From Olivibacter jilunii (lineage in GTDB: Bacteria > Bacteroidota > Bacteroidia > Sphingobacteriales > Sphingobacteriaceae): a DNA stretch of 64,000 nucleotides. The position numbers and the translations under genes were made by a program. The stretch is from positions 1-64,000 of the forward strand of contig NZ_LR027862.1 of NCBI RefSeq assembly GCF_900607235.1, read 5' to 3'. The notes under the pieces are model-generated. The model had not been told where the DNA came from, ran no database searches, and saw nothing but the letters and a program-made list of their open reading frames with translations. Of the stretch, positions 56,960 to 64,000 are shown piece by piece. How positions within the stretch are numbered: position 1 is the first letter of the stretch; every line of letters begins with the position of its first letter.

Positions 56960-56991
56960 AAAAAGCAACGGGGAATTTCCGTTGCTTTTTT
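56960..56991 (+). terminator. Terminator after fabI
   Basis: AAAAAGCAACGG pairs with CCGTTGCTTTTT around a 7-base loop, with a T-run. Confidence 0.85.
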
Positions 56992-57482
56992 GTTTAGATA
57001 TTGCCTTAGCGTTAACAGCAAGGACTCCGCTACGACGTACTCAGTCAGGAGGTTTTTGCCATCCCCCGATAACTAGGAGGAAGACATTCAAGATGAATAA
57101 AATATTTTGGTAAATGTATATAGGTTTATACTTTAAATTTTCAGTTTCGCCTGTAAATTATTATCTTGTCTTCGCGTTTAATACAATAACGCTCCTTTCA
57201 AATACCTATTAAAAACAGCAAATTTCTTTGAACTATAAAATGGCCAAGTAGCCATTTGCTAGGGACCTTCTTCGGGGTGAGTCCAGGGTGAGTCCACATT
57301 GAGTCCAGGGTGAGTCCACGTTTTAAGTTAAAAACCTGGACTCACCCTGGAAATGATATAGATTGCATGTTCAATAAAGGCGAAGAAGATATGAAGAAAG
57401 TATAGACTTGGTATGAGGAAAAGAAGAACCGGAATTAATAATTGAAACGGCCAAGTATTGGCTAAAAGCGAATATATAAATT
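56992..57482. repeat. Intergenic region with tandem GGTGAGTCC repeats and hairpin
   Basis: No gene is seen in this gap. CCAGGGTGAGTCCA occurs at 57283-57296 and again at 57305-57318 within an array of GGTGAGTCC words, and is perfectly inverted at 57337-57350 (14 bp). Small hairpins AAATGGC/GCCATTT (about 57237-57256) and GCCAA/TTGGC (about 57453-57465) flank it. Likely a dispersed intergenic repeat. Confidence 0.65.
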
Positions 57483-58391
57483 ATGGCGAAGATTAACAAA
57501 AACGGACGACTGAGCGGAAAAAAAGGACATGAAGTTTATCGGGATGTAAATGGCGAATCCATCGTACAAAGTATGCCGAGAGTGGTAAAGCAAACCACCA
57601 ATACCCGCATTGCTGCGCACGAATTTGGTATCAGCAGCAATGCAACCAAAATTATCCGACAGATAGGGAGTTTGCTTTTTGAGTATATGGATCCTTATGT
57701 TTCGGGCAGGTTAAATGCGGTTATGCAAAAATGCGTCAGTCAACTCCCGGAAGCCGCTGGCCACAAAAACCTAAACCAAATAGATCCTAGCCCCTTTATC
57801 GGTTTCCAATTCAATCCGGATGCTCCTTTTGAGAAAACCTTGCATGTTTTTCCCCGCTGTTCGATTCAGCCAGACGGTACCGTAGAGATCACTATCGATG
57901 CCATCACACCGAAACAAAATATTCCCTTCTTGCAACGCGATATCAATCCCGATCCCGGGGCTTTTCTCCGGGTCGCATTGGTAAGTATCGACTATGCGCA
58001 GGAAGCATATCAAATACTGGCACAGGAAGAAATTATGCTCGTTAAATCAAAAATGGAACAACCTCCGCTGCCCGCCACCTTTGATGTACAATGGAAATGC
58101 CTTAAAAAATTACCCAAAGAAGCCTTGGTATTTGTCTATTTTTCTTTGCATTATTATCAACTCGACTGGCTAGAACATCGAAAAATGATTGGCGAAAAAA
58201 CAATGAATCCCGCCGGTTTCTTACACGCTTTTTGCGTTAATGAGGAAATGTATATAAAAAATCAGGCAACGGCCATCGGCCCCGACCATAAACCACTAAG
58301 AGAAGCTGAATGGTTTTACACCATACTTTTAGAAAAGAAGACCGAAATCGATCGTATTAAAGCAAAAGCAGAAAAAAAGAGGAAGAAATGA
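57483..58391 (+). CDS. Conserved hypothetical protein (Bacteroidota-type)
   Basis: A 302-residue soluble protein without signal or membrane segment. The N-terminal 30 residues (GRLSGKKGHEVYRDVNGES, then VQSMPRVVKQ) resemble the gly-lys start seen in several Bacteroidota families such as DUF6266, but the rest does not. The middle has FIGFQFNPDAPFEKTLHVFPRC and a strand-rich stretch, and the C-terminus is a lysine-rich helix (EIDRIKAKAEKKRKK). Function unknown. It is preceded by tandem repeats and followed by a palindrome, so it may be accessory DNA. Confidence 0.7.
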   Translation: MAKINKNGRLSGKKGHEVYRDVNGESIVQSMPRVVKQTTNTRIAAHEFGISSNATKIIRQIGSLLFEYMDPYVSGRLNAVMQKCVSQLPEAAGHKNLNQIDPSPFIGFQFNPDAPFEKTLHVFPRCSIQPDGTVEITIDAITPKQNIPFLQRDINPDPGAFLRVALVSIDYAQEAYQILAQEEIMLVKSKMEQPPLPATFDVQWKCLKKLPKEALVFVYFSLHYYQLDWLEHRKMIGEKTMNPAGFLHAFCVNEEMYIKNQATAIGPDHKPLREAEWFYTILLEKKTEIDRIKAKAEKKRKK

Positions 58392-58407
58392 TTTGTGACA
58401 CAAATCA
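58389..58407. terminator. Palindrome overlapping stop of hypothetical gene
   Basis: TGATTTGTG (58389-58397) is exactly inverted as CACAAATCA (58399-58407) with one central base. It includes the stop codon. It may be a terminator stem or a binding dyad; no T-run follows. Confidence 0.4.
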
Positions 58408-58726
58408 GTGAGCTACTTGCTTTCAAAAAATTAACTACCAAGCGATCAACTGTGCCATAACAACCTCATTCTTATTCTAGACTTTACAAACTTTCTTACA
58501 GTGGTCTCTGAATAATAGAAAAACCGCGATAAAAAGCATGCAAAGAACAAGTACAAACAAATAATAGAGAATCTTCTTGAAGAAAACTGATAAGGAAATT
58601 AAAACGTAAAGAGTTCTATGAAAAATTCAACACTTCAATCTGGTTAAGGAAACAAATTGAATCTCTCACAAATTAGTATTTACGTCGGCACTCGAGAATA
58701 TAGAAGTGTCTTGAGTGCCAACAAAA
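58408..58726. other. Gap without recognizable gene
   Basis: AT-rich DNA between two convergent genes. I see no open frame with protein-like composition, no promoter on consensus and no clear repeat. Confidence 0.5.
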
Positions 58727-59149
58727 TTATTCTACATAATCAGCATCTGACAATGTCACTTTAAATACAACATCGTAGTTAGGAATAGGCACTTCGAAAT
58801 CTCCATTATTAATTGGGTCTTCGCCATAAATATTTATTTGACCTACACTATACCTAACAGAATAGGCAATTCCATTAAAAGTGGAAGGCAATATATCATA
58901 AGAAGTTTCGCCATCTTCACTAATTGCCACGCTGACGTTTCCCTGCTCGATGTAATATCGATCCAACTCCGCAATCGGTAAAGTTGTTTGTATATTAAGC
59001 CCATTTTCCGAGACGCCCCACTCGTCGGGCGTTATTGTATAAATGAACGTTCGCGGTAAAACAGCACGTTCGACAACTTCTGTCTTTTCACACCCACTCA
59101 TACCTACCAAACCTACTAAGGCAATCATTAAAAATAAATACTTCTTCAT
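58727..59149 (-). CDS. Small hypothetical lipoprotein
   Basis: A 140-residue lipoprotein. The signal peptide MKKYLFLMIALVGLVGMSGC puts the lipid cysteine at residue 20. The mature part (EKTEVVERAVLPRTFIYTIT, then QTTLPIAELDRYYIEQGNVSVAIS) looks beta-rich, like the small Ig-like or lipocalin-like envelope proteins of Bacteroidota. No family assigned. Confidence 0.7.
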   Translation of the reverse strand: MKKYLFLMIALVGLVGMSGCEKTEVVERAVLPRTFIYTITPDEWGVSENGLNIQTTLPIAELDRYYIEQGNVSVAISEDGETSYDILPSTFNGIAYSVRYSVGQINIYGEDPINNGDFEVPIPNYDVVFKVTLSDADYVE

Positions 59150-59157
59150 TCGCTATT

Positions 59158-59240
59158 TGTTTTTAGTTGTTCGTTATTGGTTATTCGTTGCCAGCCATTC
59201 GTTATTCGTTCTTGGTTGTTCGTTATTGGTGACGGCGTTC
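59158..59240. repeat. Degenerate GTTATTGGTT/GTTATTCGTT simple repeats
   Basis: The run of words such as GTTGTTCGTTATTGG and ATTCGTTATTCGTTC resembles the left arm of the S23-gene element (30983-31050), but there is no S23 gene here. Possibly a remnant arm. The rest of the gap to 59545 is featureless AT-rich DNA. Confidence 0.5.
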
Positions 59241-59545
59241 GTAAGGGCAATACTACTTAACTAGACTAGTTAATTGTTAACGGTTATCATTATTCGTACC
59301 AACATTATCACATTAACTAATTAGCTAATCCCCTATTCAACGTCTCAACCACTCAACGAGTATCTACTTCTTAGAGTGACAAAACATGAAAAGGTTTAAG
59401 CAAGAATCGCTCCATAATTTAATTTAGTGAATAGGGAGTAGTTAATATGGAGTATGGAGTAGCATTATCCTCTTTTTCAACGCATAGTGAATAACGTAAT
59501 TTCACCTCATTTTGTTATCCTTGTAGTAGAAATAACAAAGATGCC

Positions 59546-59793
59546 ATGACGAACATTCAAATAAAATACAATTTACTTGATGCCGCTTCACAAAAAGAGG
59601 TAAGCGACTTTGTTGATTTTCTATTAAACAAAAAGAAAAAAAAGTGGAGAATCTCTCTTCCTACAAAAAGAAAATATTAAAAGTTTCCGCTTGGGCAGAA
59701 GAAGATATTAAACGAATTGAGGAGGCTCAAAAGCATATTAACAACTGGGTCCACTCCCCTACTCAACTATTTTCCTATTCAACTATTGGCTAA
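59546..59793 (+). pseudogene. Frameshifted antitoxin-like small gene
   Basis: Frame 1 from ATG 59546 reads MTNIQIKYNLLDAASQKEVSDF and a helix, then stops after an A-rich run (about 59629-59643). The next frame continues sensibly with VENLSSYKKKILKVSAWAEE, then IKRIEEAQKHINNW. That is the usual tail of small Bacteroidota antitoxin-like proteins that pair with PIN-domain toxins. One base in the A-run seems gained or lost. No toxin gene follows, so it is probably a decayed module. Confidence 0.5.
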
Positions 59794-59838
59794 TTAAATC
59801 AACGGTTCGACTACTCAACGATTTAACAAATCCCCAAC

Positions 59839-59873
59839 AAAAAAAGCGTCACGCAAATGCGCGACGCTTTTTT
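59839..59873. terminator. Bidirectional terminator after clpC
   Basis: AAAAAAGCGTC pairs with GACGCTTTTTT, with an inner CGC/GCG, giving A- and T-tracts on both sides. It serves the clpC transcript from the right. Confidence 0.8.
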
Positions 59874-59911
59874 CTATATTAAGCTGATAGCCGATTGCTG
59901 AAAGCCCTTAG

Positions 59912-62488
59912 CTACTTACTATTGCTTCCGTCTTTCTCATCTTCATGCTCTTTCTCGATATCTGTAGGCTTAGCCGACTTCTTACTATCGCTCTTATGTG
60001 AGCCATTTACCACAATCTCTTCTTTTTCCTTATTGTAGTCAATTTCTAAAGTAGCGCCATCTGCTAAATCACCTTTCAGAATTTCTTCCGCAATTGGATC
60101 TTCCAAGTACTTCTGAATGGCACGTTTCAATGGACGAGCTCCGAAATTACTGTCAAAGCCCTTCTCCGCAATGAATTCTTTCGCACCTTCTGTTAAGTTC
60201 ACGGTATAGCCCAAACCTTGGATACGGGTGAACAATGCTTTCAACTCGATATCGATAATCTTGAAGATCTCTTCTTTACCAAGTGAATTGAACACAATCA
60301 CATCGTCAACGCGGTTTAAGAACTCCGGAGCAAAAGCGCGTTTTAAGGCATTCTCGATGACACTCCGAGAATGCGTCTCAGCCTGTGTAGCCTTCGCACT
60401 AGTAGTGAAACCTACGCCTTGACCAAAGTCTTTCAATTGACGGGCACCGATATTCGAAGTCATGATAACGATCGTATTTCTAAAATCCACTCTTCTACCC
60501 AAACTATCGGTTAACTGTCCTTCGTCCAATACCTGTAATAGCAAGTTGAACACATCCGGGTGAGCTTTTTCGATTTCATCTAATAGAACTACAGAATACG
60601 GTTTGCGACGTACCTTTTCAGTTAACTGACCGCCTTCTTCATAACCGACATATCCTGGAGGCGCTCCTACCAAACGTGATACAGCAAATTTTTCCATGTA
60701 TTCGCTCATATCGATCTGGATCAAAGAATCCTCGCTGTCGAACATAAAACGTGCTAACTCTTTCGCTAATTCCGTTTTACCGACACCTGTAGGCCCTAAG
60801 AAGATAAAGGAACCGATTGGTTTTTTCGGATCTTTCAAACCGGCACGGGTACGTTGAATCGCCTTCACAAGTTTCTTCACCGCATCGTCCTGCCCGATAA
60901 TCCTTCCTTTCATCGATTCGGCCATGTTTAGCAGCTTTTGGCTGTCGGTTTGTCCAACACGTTGAACCGGAATACCGGTCATCATCGACACCACTTGAGC
61001 AACATCATCTTCCGTAACGGTATAACGTTTGGTTTTCGTTTCTGCTTCCCAAGCTTGCTTTTCACGATCCAACTCTTCCAGTAATTTCTTCTCCGTATCA
61101 CGAAGCTTAGCAGCTTCCTCATACTTCTGACTACGAACTACTTTATTCTTCTCCACTTTGATATCTTCGATTTTCTCTTCAATATCAATGATGCTCTGAG
61201 GAACATGAATATTTGTTAGGTGAACACGTGACCCTGCTTCATCCAAGGCATCAATTGCCTTGTCCGGCAAGAATCGGTCAGTAATGTAGCGAGTAGTTAA
61301 ACTCACACAGGCTTCAATCGCCTCCGGTGTAAAAGTTACCGCGTGGTGCTCTTCATACTTATCCTTGATACGGTTAAGAATTTCAATCGTCTCCTCATGC
61401 GTTGCCGGTTCGATCATTACTTTTTGGAAACGACGGTCTAAGGCGCCATCCTTTTCAATATACTGGCGATATTCATCCAGCGTAGTAGCTCCGATACATT
61501 GAATTTCTCCACGTGCCAAAGCCGGTTTAAACATGTTCGAAGCATCCAGTGATCCGGAAGCTCCGCCGGCGCCCACGATGGTATGAATTTCATCGATAAA
61601 TAAAATCACATCAGGTGATTTTTCGAGTTCATTCATCACCGCCTTCATCCGCTCTTCAAATTGACCGCGGTATTTAGTACCTGCGACTAGGGAAGCCAAA
61701 TCTAAGGTAACTACTCTCTTGTTAAAGAGCACCCTAGAAACTTTCCGTTGTACAATGCGCAAGGCTAAGCCTTCGGCAATAGCCGATTTACCAACTCCCG
61801 GTTCACCAATTAAAATCGGGTTATTCTTTTTACGACGTGAAAGAATCTGAGATACGCGTTCAATCTCTTTTTCACGTCCAACGATTGGATCTAAACGTCC
61901 TTCTTCTGCAGCTTTGGTCAAGTCGCGACCAAAGTTATCCAGTACCGGGGTTTTCGATTTAATATCTGACACTTTTTTAGGTTGGCTGAAGCTATCTTCA
62001 TCGCGGAAATCATCATCTCCCGCAGCCGAACCGGCTGCTTGGTCGGTGATTTCCGTTTTGTTCTGCTCTACCTCAGCTTTGAAAATATCATAATTGATAT
62101 GGAATTGCTGAAGTATCTGAGAAGCAATATTATCTTCGTCTCTTAAGATAGAAAGTAATAGATGCTCGGTGCCAATAATTTCGCTCTTAAATATCTTAGC
62201 TTCTAGGTAAGTAATCTTGAGCACTTTTTCCGCCTGCTTCGTCAGTGGAATATTGCCAAGATTAGCCGAAGTGGATGACGTCCCTTTTACAGCCTCTTCG
62301 ATGGAGCGGCGTAAACGGGCAGTATCTACCCCCACATGCTTTAATATTTTGATTGCTAAACCATCTCCCTCGCGGATCAGGCCCAGCAAGAGATGCTCGG
62401 TGCCGATGTAGTCGTGTCCAAGTCGAAGCGCTTCTTCCCTGCTATAGGAGATAACGTCTTTTACGCGTGGCGAGAATTTTGCTTCCAT
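59912..62488 (-). CDS. clpC: Clp protease ATP-binding subunit ClpC
   Basis: AAA+ unfoldase feeding ClpP, 858 aa. Two N-terminal Clp repeats ([33 protein letters not shown] and [13 protein letters not shown]) lead to the first ATPase with Walker A GEPGVGKS (about 228-235) and [16 protein letters not shown]-type mid segment lies around 440-480 ([21 protein letters not shown]), diagnostic of ClpC. The second ATPase has GPTGVGKT and the [18 protein letters not shown] loop. A charged tail ends the protein. Complete. Confidence 0.96.
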   Translation of the reverse strand: MEAKFSPRVKDVISYSREEALRLGHDYIGTEHLLLGLIREGDGLAIKILKHVGVDTARLRRSIEEAVKGTSSTSANLGNIPLTKQAEKVLKITYLEAKIFKSEIIGTEHLLLSILRDEDNIASQILQQFHINYDIFKAEVEQNKTEITDQAAGSAAGDDDFRDEDSFSQPKKVSDIKSKTPVLDNFGRDLTKAAEEGRLDPIVGREKEIERVSQILSRRKKNNPILIGEPGVGKSAIAEGLALRIVQRKVSRVLFNKRVVTLDLASLVAGTKYRGQFEERMKAVMNELEKSPDVILFIDEIHTIVGAGGASGSLDASNMFKPALARGEIQCIGATTLDEYRQYIEKDGALDRRFQKVMIEPATHEETIEILNRIKDKYEEHHAVTFTPEAIEACVSLTTRYITDRFLPDKAIDALDEAGSRVHLTNIHVPQSIIDIEEKIEDIKVEKNKVVRSQKYEEAAKLRDTEKKLLEELDREKQAWEAETKTKRYTVTEDDVAQVVSMMTGIPVQRVGQTDSQKLLNMAESMKGRIIGQDDAVKKLVKAIQRTRAGLKDPKKPIGSFIFLGPTGVGKTELAKELARFMFDSEDSLIQIDMSEYMEKFAVSRLVGAPPGYVGYEEGGQLTEKVRRKPYSVVLLDEIEKAHPDVFNLLLQVLDEGQLTDSLGRRVDFRNTIVIMTSNIGARQLKDFGQGVGFTTSAKATQAETHSRSVIENALKRAFAPEFLNRVDDVIVFNSLGKEEIFKIIDIELKALFTRIQGLGYTVNLTEGAKEFIAEKGFDSNFGARPLKRAIQKYLEDPIAEEILKGDLADGATLEIDYNKEKEEIVVNGSHKSDSKKSAKPTDIEKEHEDEKDGSNSK

Positions 62489-62679
62489 GAATGTATTTAC
62501 CTTTCTTTTAATGCTCTAATGTATAAAATTATTAATTAAAACTTTGAGCGCTTTATGTAACTTTTATCAACAATTACGCCATTTCTCTCATATGCAATTC
62601 TTGTCAGTCTTTATGATACCTAAAGTTACGCGTTTATGACTAAATATCGCCATCTTTGCAGTAGAATTTTATCACGAAT

Positions 62680-64000
62680 ATGTCAGACGAGAAAGTAATA
62701 TTTTCGATGGCCGGTGTAAATAAGATTTACCCGCCTCAAAAACAGGTACTAAAAAATATCTATTTATCTTTTTTCTACGGTGCTAAAATTGGCGTAATTG
62801 GTTTAAATGGCTCCGGAAAATCTTCCCTCTTAAAAATCATAGCCGGTTTAGACAAATCTTACCAGGGTGAAGTTGTTTTTTCTCCGGGGTATTCGGTGGG
62901 TTATTTAGCGCAAGAACCTATTTTAGACCCCGCAAAAACAGTGAAAGAAGTAGTGGAAGAGGGAGTCGCTGAAACGAAGGCCATCTTAACGGAATACGAG
63001 GAAATTAATGAAAAATTCGGGTTGCCGGAGGTGTATGAAAACCCGGATGAGATGGAAAAATTAATGAATCGACAAGGTGAACTACAGGATAAAATCGACG
63101 CCACCGGTGCTTGGGAATTGGACAATAAGCTTGAACGGGCCATGGATGCCCTGCGCTGCCCCGACCCCGACGCATCCATTGCCAATTTGTCAGGAGGCGA
63201 GCGCAGAAGAGTGGCATTATGTCGGCTTCTACTTCAAGAGCCGGACGTGTTACTGTTAGACGAGCCAACGAACCACCTGGATGCCGAGTCGATCGACTGG
63301 CTGGAACAGCACCTACAACAATATAAAGGAACGGTGATTGCGGTAACACACGATCGCTATTTCTTGGATAATGTGGCCGGATGGATTTTGGAGCTAGATC
63401 GCGGGGAAGGTATTCCTTGGAAAGGCAATTACTCTTCCTGGTTAGATCAAAAGGCTAAACGTCTGGCACAGGAAGAAAAGACGGAAAGTAAACGCCAAAA
63501 AACACTCGAACGGGAGTTGGAATGGGTGCGGATGGCTCCGAAAGCGCGTCACGCTAAATCCAAGGCCCGTCTTTCCAATTACGAAAAGTTGGCTTCTGAA
63601 GAAACGAAGGAAAGGGAAGAAAAGTTGGAGCTCTTTATTCCTCCAGGCCCTCGTTTGGGAAATGTAGTGATTGAAGCGCAAAATGTAACCAAGGCTTACG
63701 GCGATAAAGTGCTGTTTGAAAACCTCACTTTTTCACTTCCTCCTGCGGGCATTGTTGGTATTATAGGACCAAATGGTGCAGGAAAAACTACATTGTTCCG
63801 ATTAATCACCGGACAAGAGCAACCGGACAGCGGCTCCTTCCGGGTAGGAGAAACCGTTGCATTGGGTTATGTGGATCAAATGCATGACGACTTAGATCCG
63901 AACAAAAACGTCTGGGAAAATATCACCGGAGGGCACGATAATATCGTCCTAGGGAATCGCACCGTTAATTCCCGGGCTTATGTTTCCAAATTCAACTTCA
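62680..64000 (+). CDS. ettA: Energy-dependent translational throttle EttA (partial, 3' cut)
   Basis: ABC-F ATPase that gates the ribosomal E site according to ATP/ADP. The frame opens at ATG 62680 and runs past the window end (440 codons seen of about 560). The first ABC domain has Walker A GLNGSGKSS, signature NLSGGERRRVALCRLLLQEP, and Walker B VLLLDEPTNHLDAES. The linker follows with the arm-like segment ERELEWVRMAPKARHAKSKARL. The second domain begins with Walker A GPNGAGKTT. The short linker and overall spacing fit EttA rather than other ABC-F members. A -7-like CATCTTTG is at 62651-62658. Confidence 0.93.
   Translation, partial: MSDEKVIFSMAGVNKIYPPQKQVLKNIYLSFFYGAKIGVIGLNGSGKSSLLKIIAGLDKSYQGEVVFSPGYSVGYLAQEPILDPAKTVKEVVEEGVAETKAILTEYEEINEKFGLPEVYENPDEMEKLMNRQGELQDKIDATGAWELDNKLERAMDALRCPDPDASIANLSGGERRRVALCRLLLQEPDVLLLDEPTNHLDAESIDWLEQHLQQYKGTVIAVTHDRYFLDNVAGWILELDRGEGIPWKGNYSSWLDQKAKRLAQEEKTESKRQKTLERELEWVRMAPKARHAKSKARLSNYEKLASEETKEREEKLELFIPPGPRLGNVVIEAQNVTKAYGDKVLFENLTFSLPPAGIVGIIGPNGAGKTTLFRLITGQEQPDSGSFRVGETVALGYVDQMHDDLDPNKNVWENITGGHDNIVLGNRTVNSRAYVSKFNF

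Noticed and set aside
57271-57350. GGTGAGTCC repeats as a CRISPR array
   Set aside because: Repeats are about 9-14 bases with no unique spacers of constant length, and no cas gene is present.

Overview
The window reads as chromosome of a Bacteroidota member, most likely Sphingobacteriaceae (Sphingobacterium/Olivibacter/Parapedobacter-like; the genus is inference). Three SusC/SusD pairs, the Bacteroidota promoter type TTTG-N18-20-TAnnTTTG at many gene starts, few Shine-Dalgarno sequences, a PorD-type DUF4835 gene beside recN, and GH109 and S23-type four-helix-bundle genes all fit. No phage, plasmid or insertion sequence is visible; most of the window is ordinary core genome with two accessory islands.

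Layout. 1-300: two tandem rRNA-type promoters firing leftwards out of the window. 0.5-11.7 kb: mscS, a DJ-1/PfpI protein, an SRPBCC protein, an L,D-transpeptidase, DinB, a TetA-like efflux pump, era, an initiator tRNA-Met, monomeric icd, a double-domain Usp and a small orphan. 12-13.3 kb: der. 13.4-23.6 kb: an amino-sugar polysaccharide utilization locus (LacI regulator, then on the minus strand susC-susD-hydrolase-GH109-nagB). 23.6-33.6 kb: a C-terminal processing protease, two hypotheticals, a SAM-I riboswitch followed by metH, an S23/IVP gene enclosed in inverted repeats, metF, a hypothetical and an OsmC protein. 33.6-39.2 kb: an orphan susCD pair behind a long structured leader. 39.2-41.7 kb: a rhodanese-thioredoxin lipoprotein and a phytoene-desaturase-like oxidoreductase.

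41.7-53.2 kb is the most interesting region: a sulfate-ester scavenging island. A 40-codon leader ORF ending Met-Cys-Tyr-Ser-Cys-Cys-Cys precedes susC-susD-sulfatase-(rhodanese-thioredoxin)-two single-TM micropeptides-fatty acid hydroxylase. After a terminator come a YeiH-type transporter and a lipoprotein formylglycine-generating enzyme. The proposed logic is import of a sulfated compound by SusCD, sulfate release by a formylglycine sulfatase matured by the local FGE, thiol chemistry by the Trx fusion, sulfoxy-anion transport by YeiH, and cysteine sensing by the poly-Cys leader. The individual families are well supported; the integrated function is inference.

53.2-64 kb: recN, porD-like DUF4835, fabI, a hypothetical behind tandem repeats, a small lipoprotein, a frameshifted antitoxin-like remnant, clpC and the 5' part of ettA (cut by the window edge). 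A ~100-nt palindromic element occurs twice, upstream of the orphan susC and upstream of fabI.
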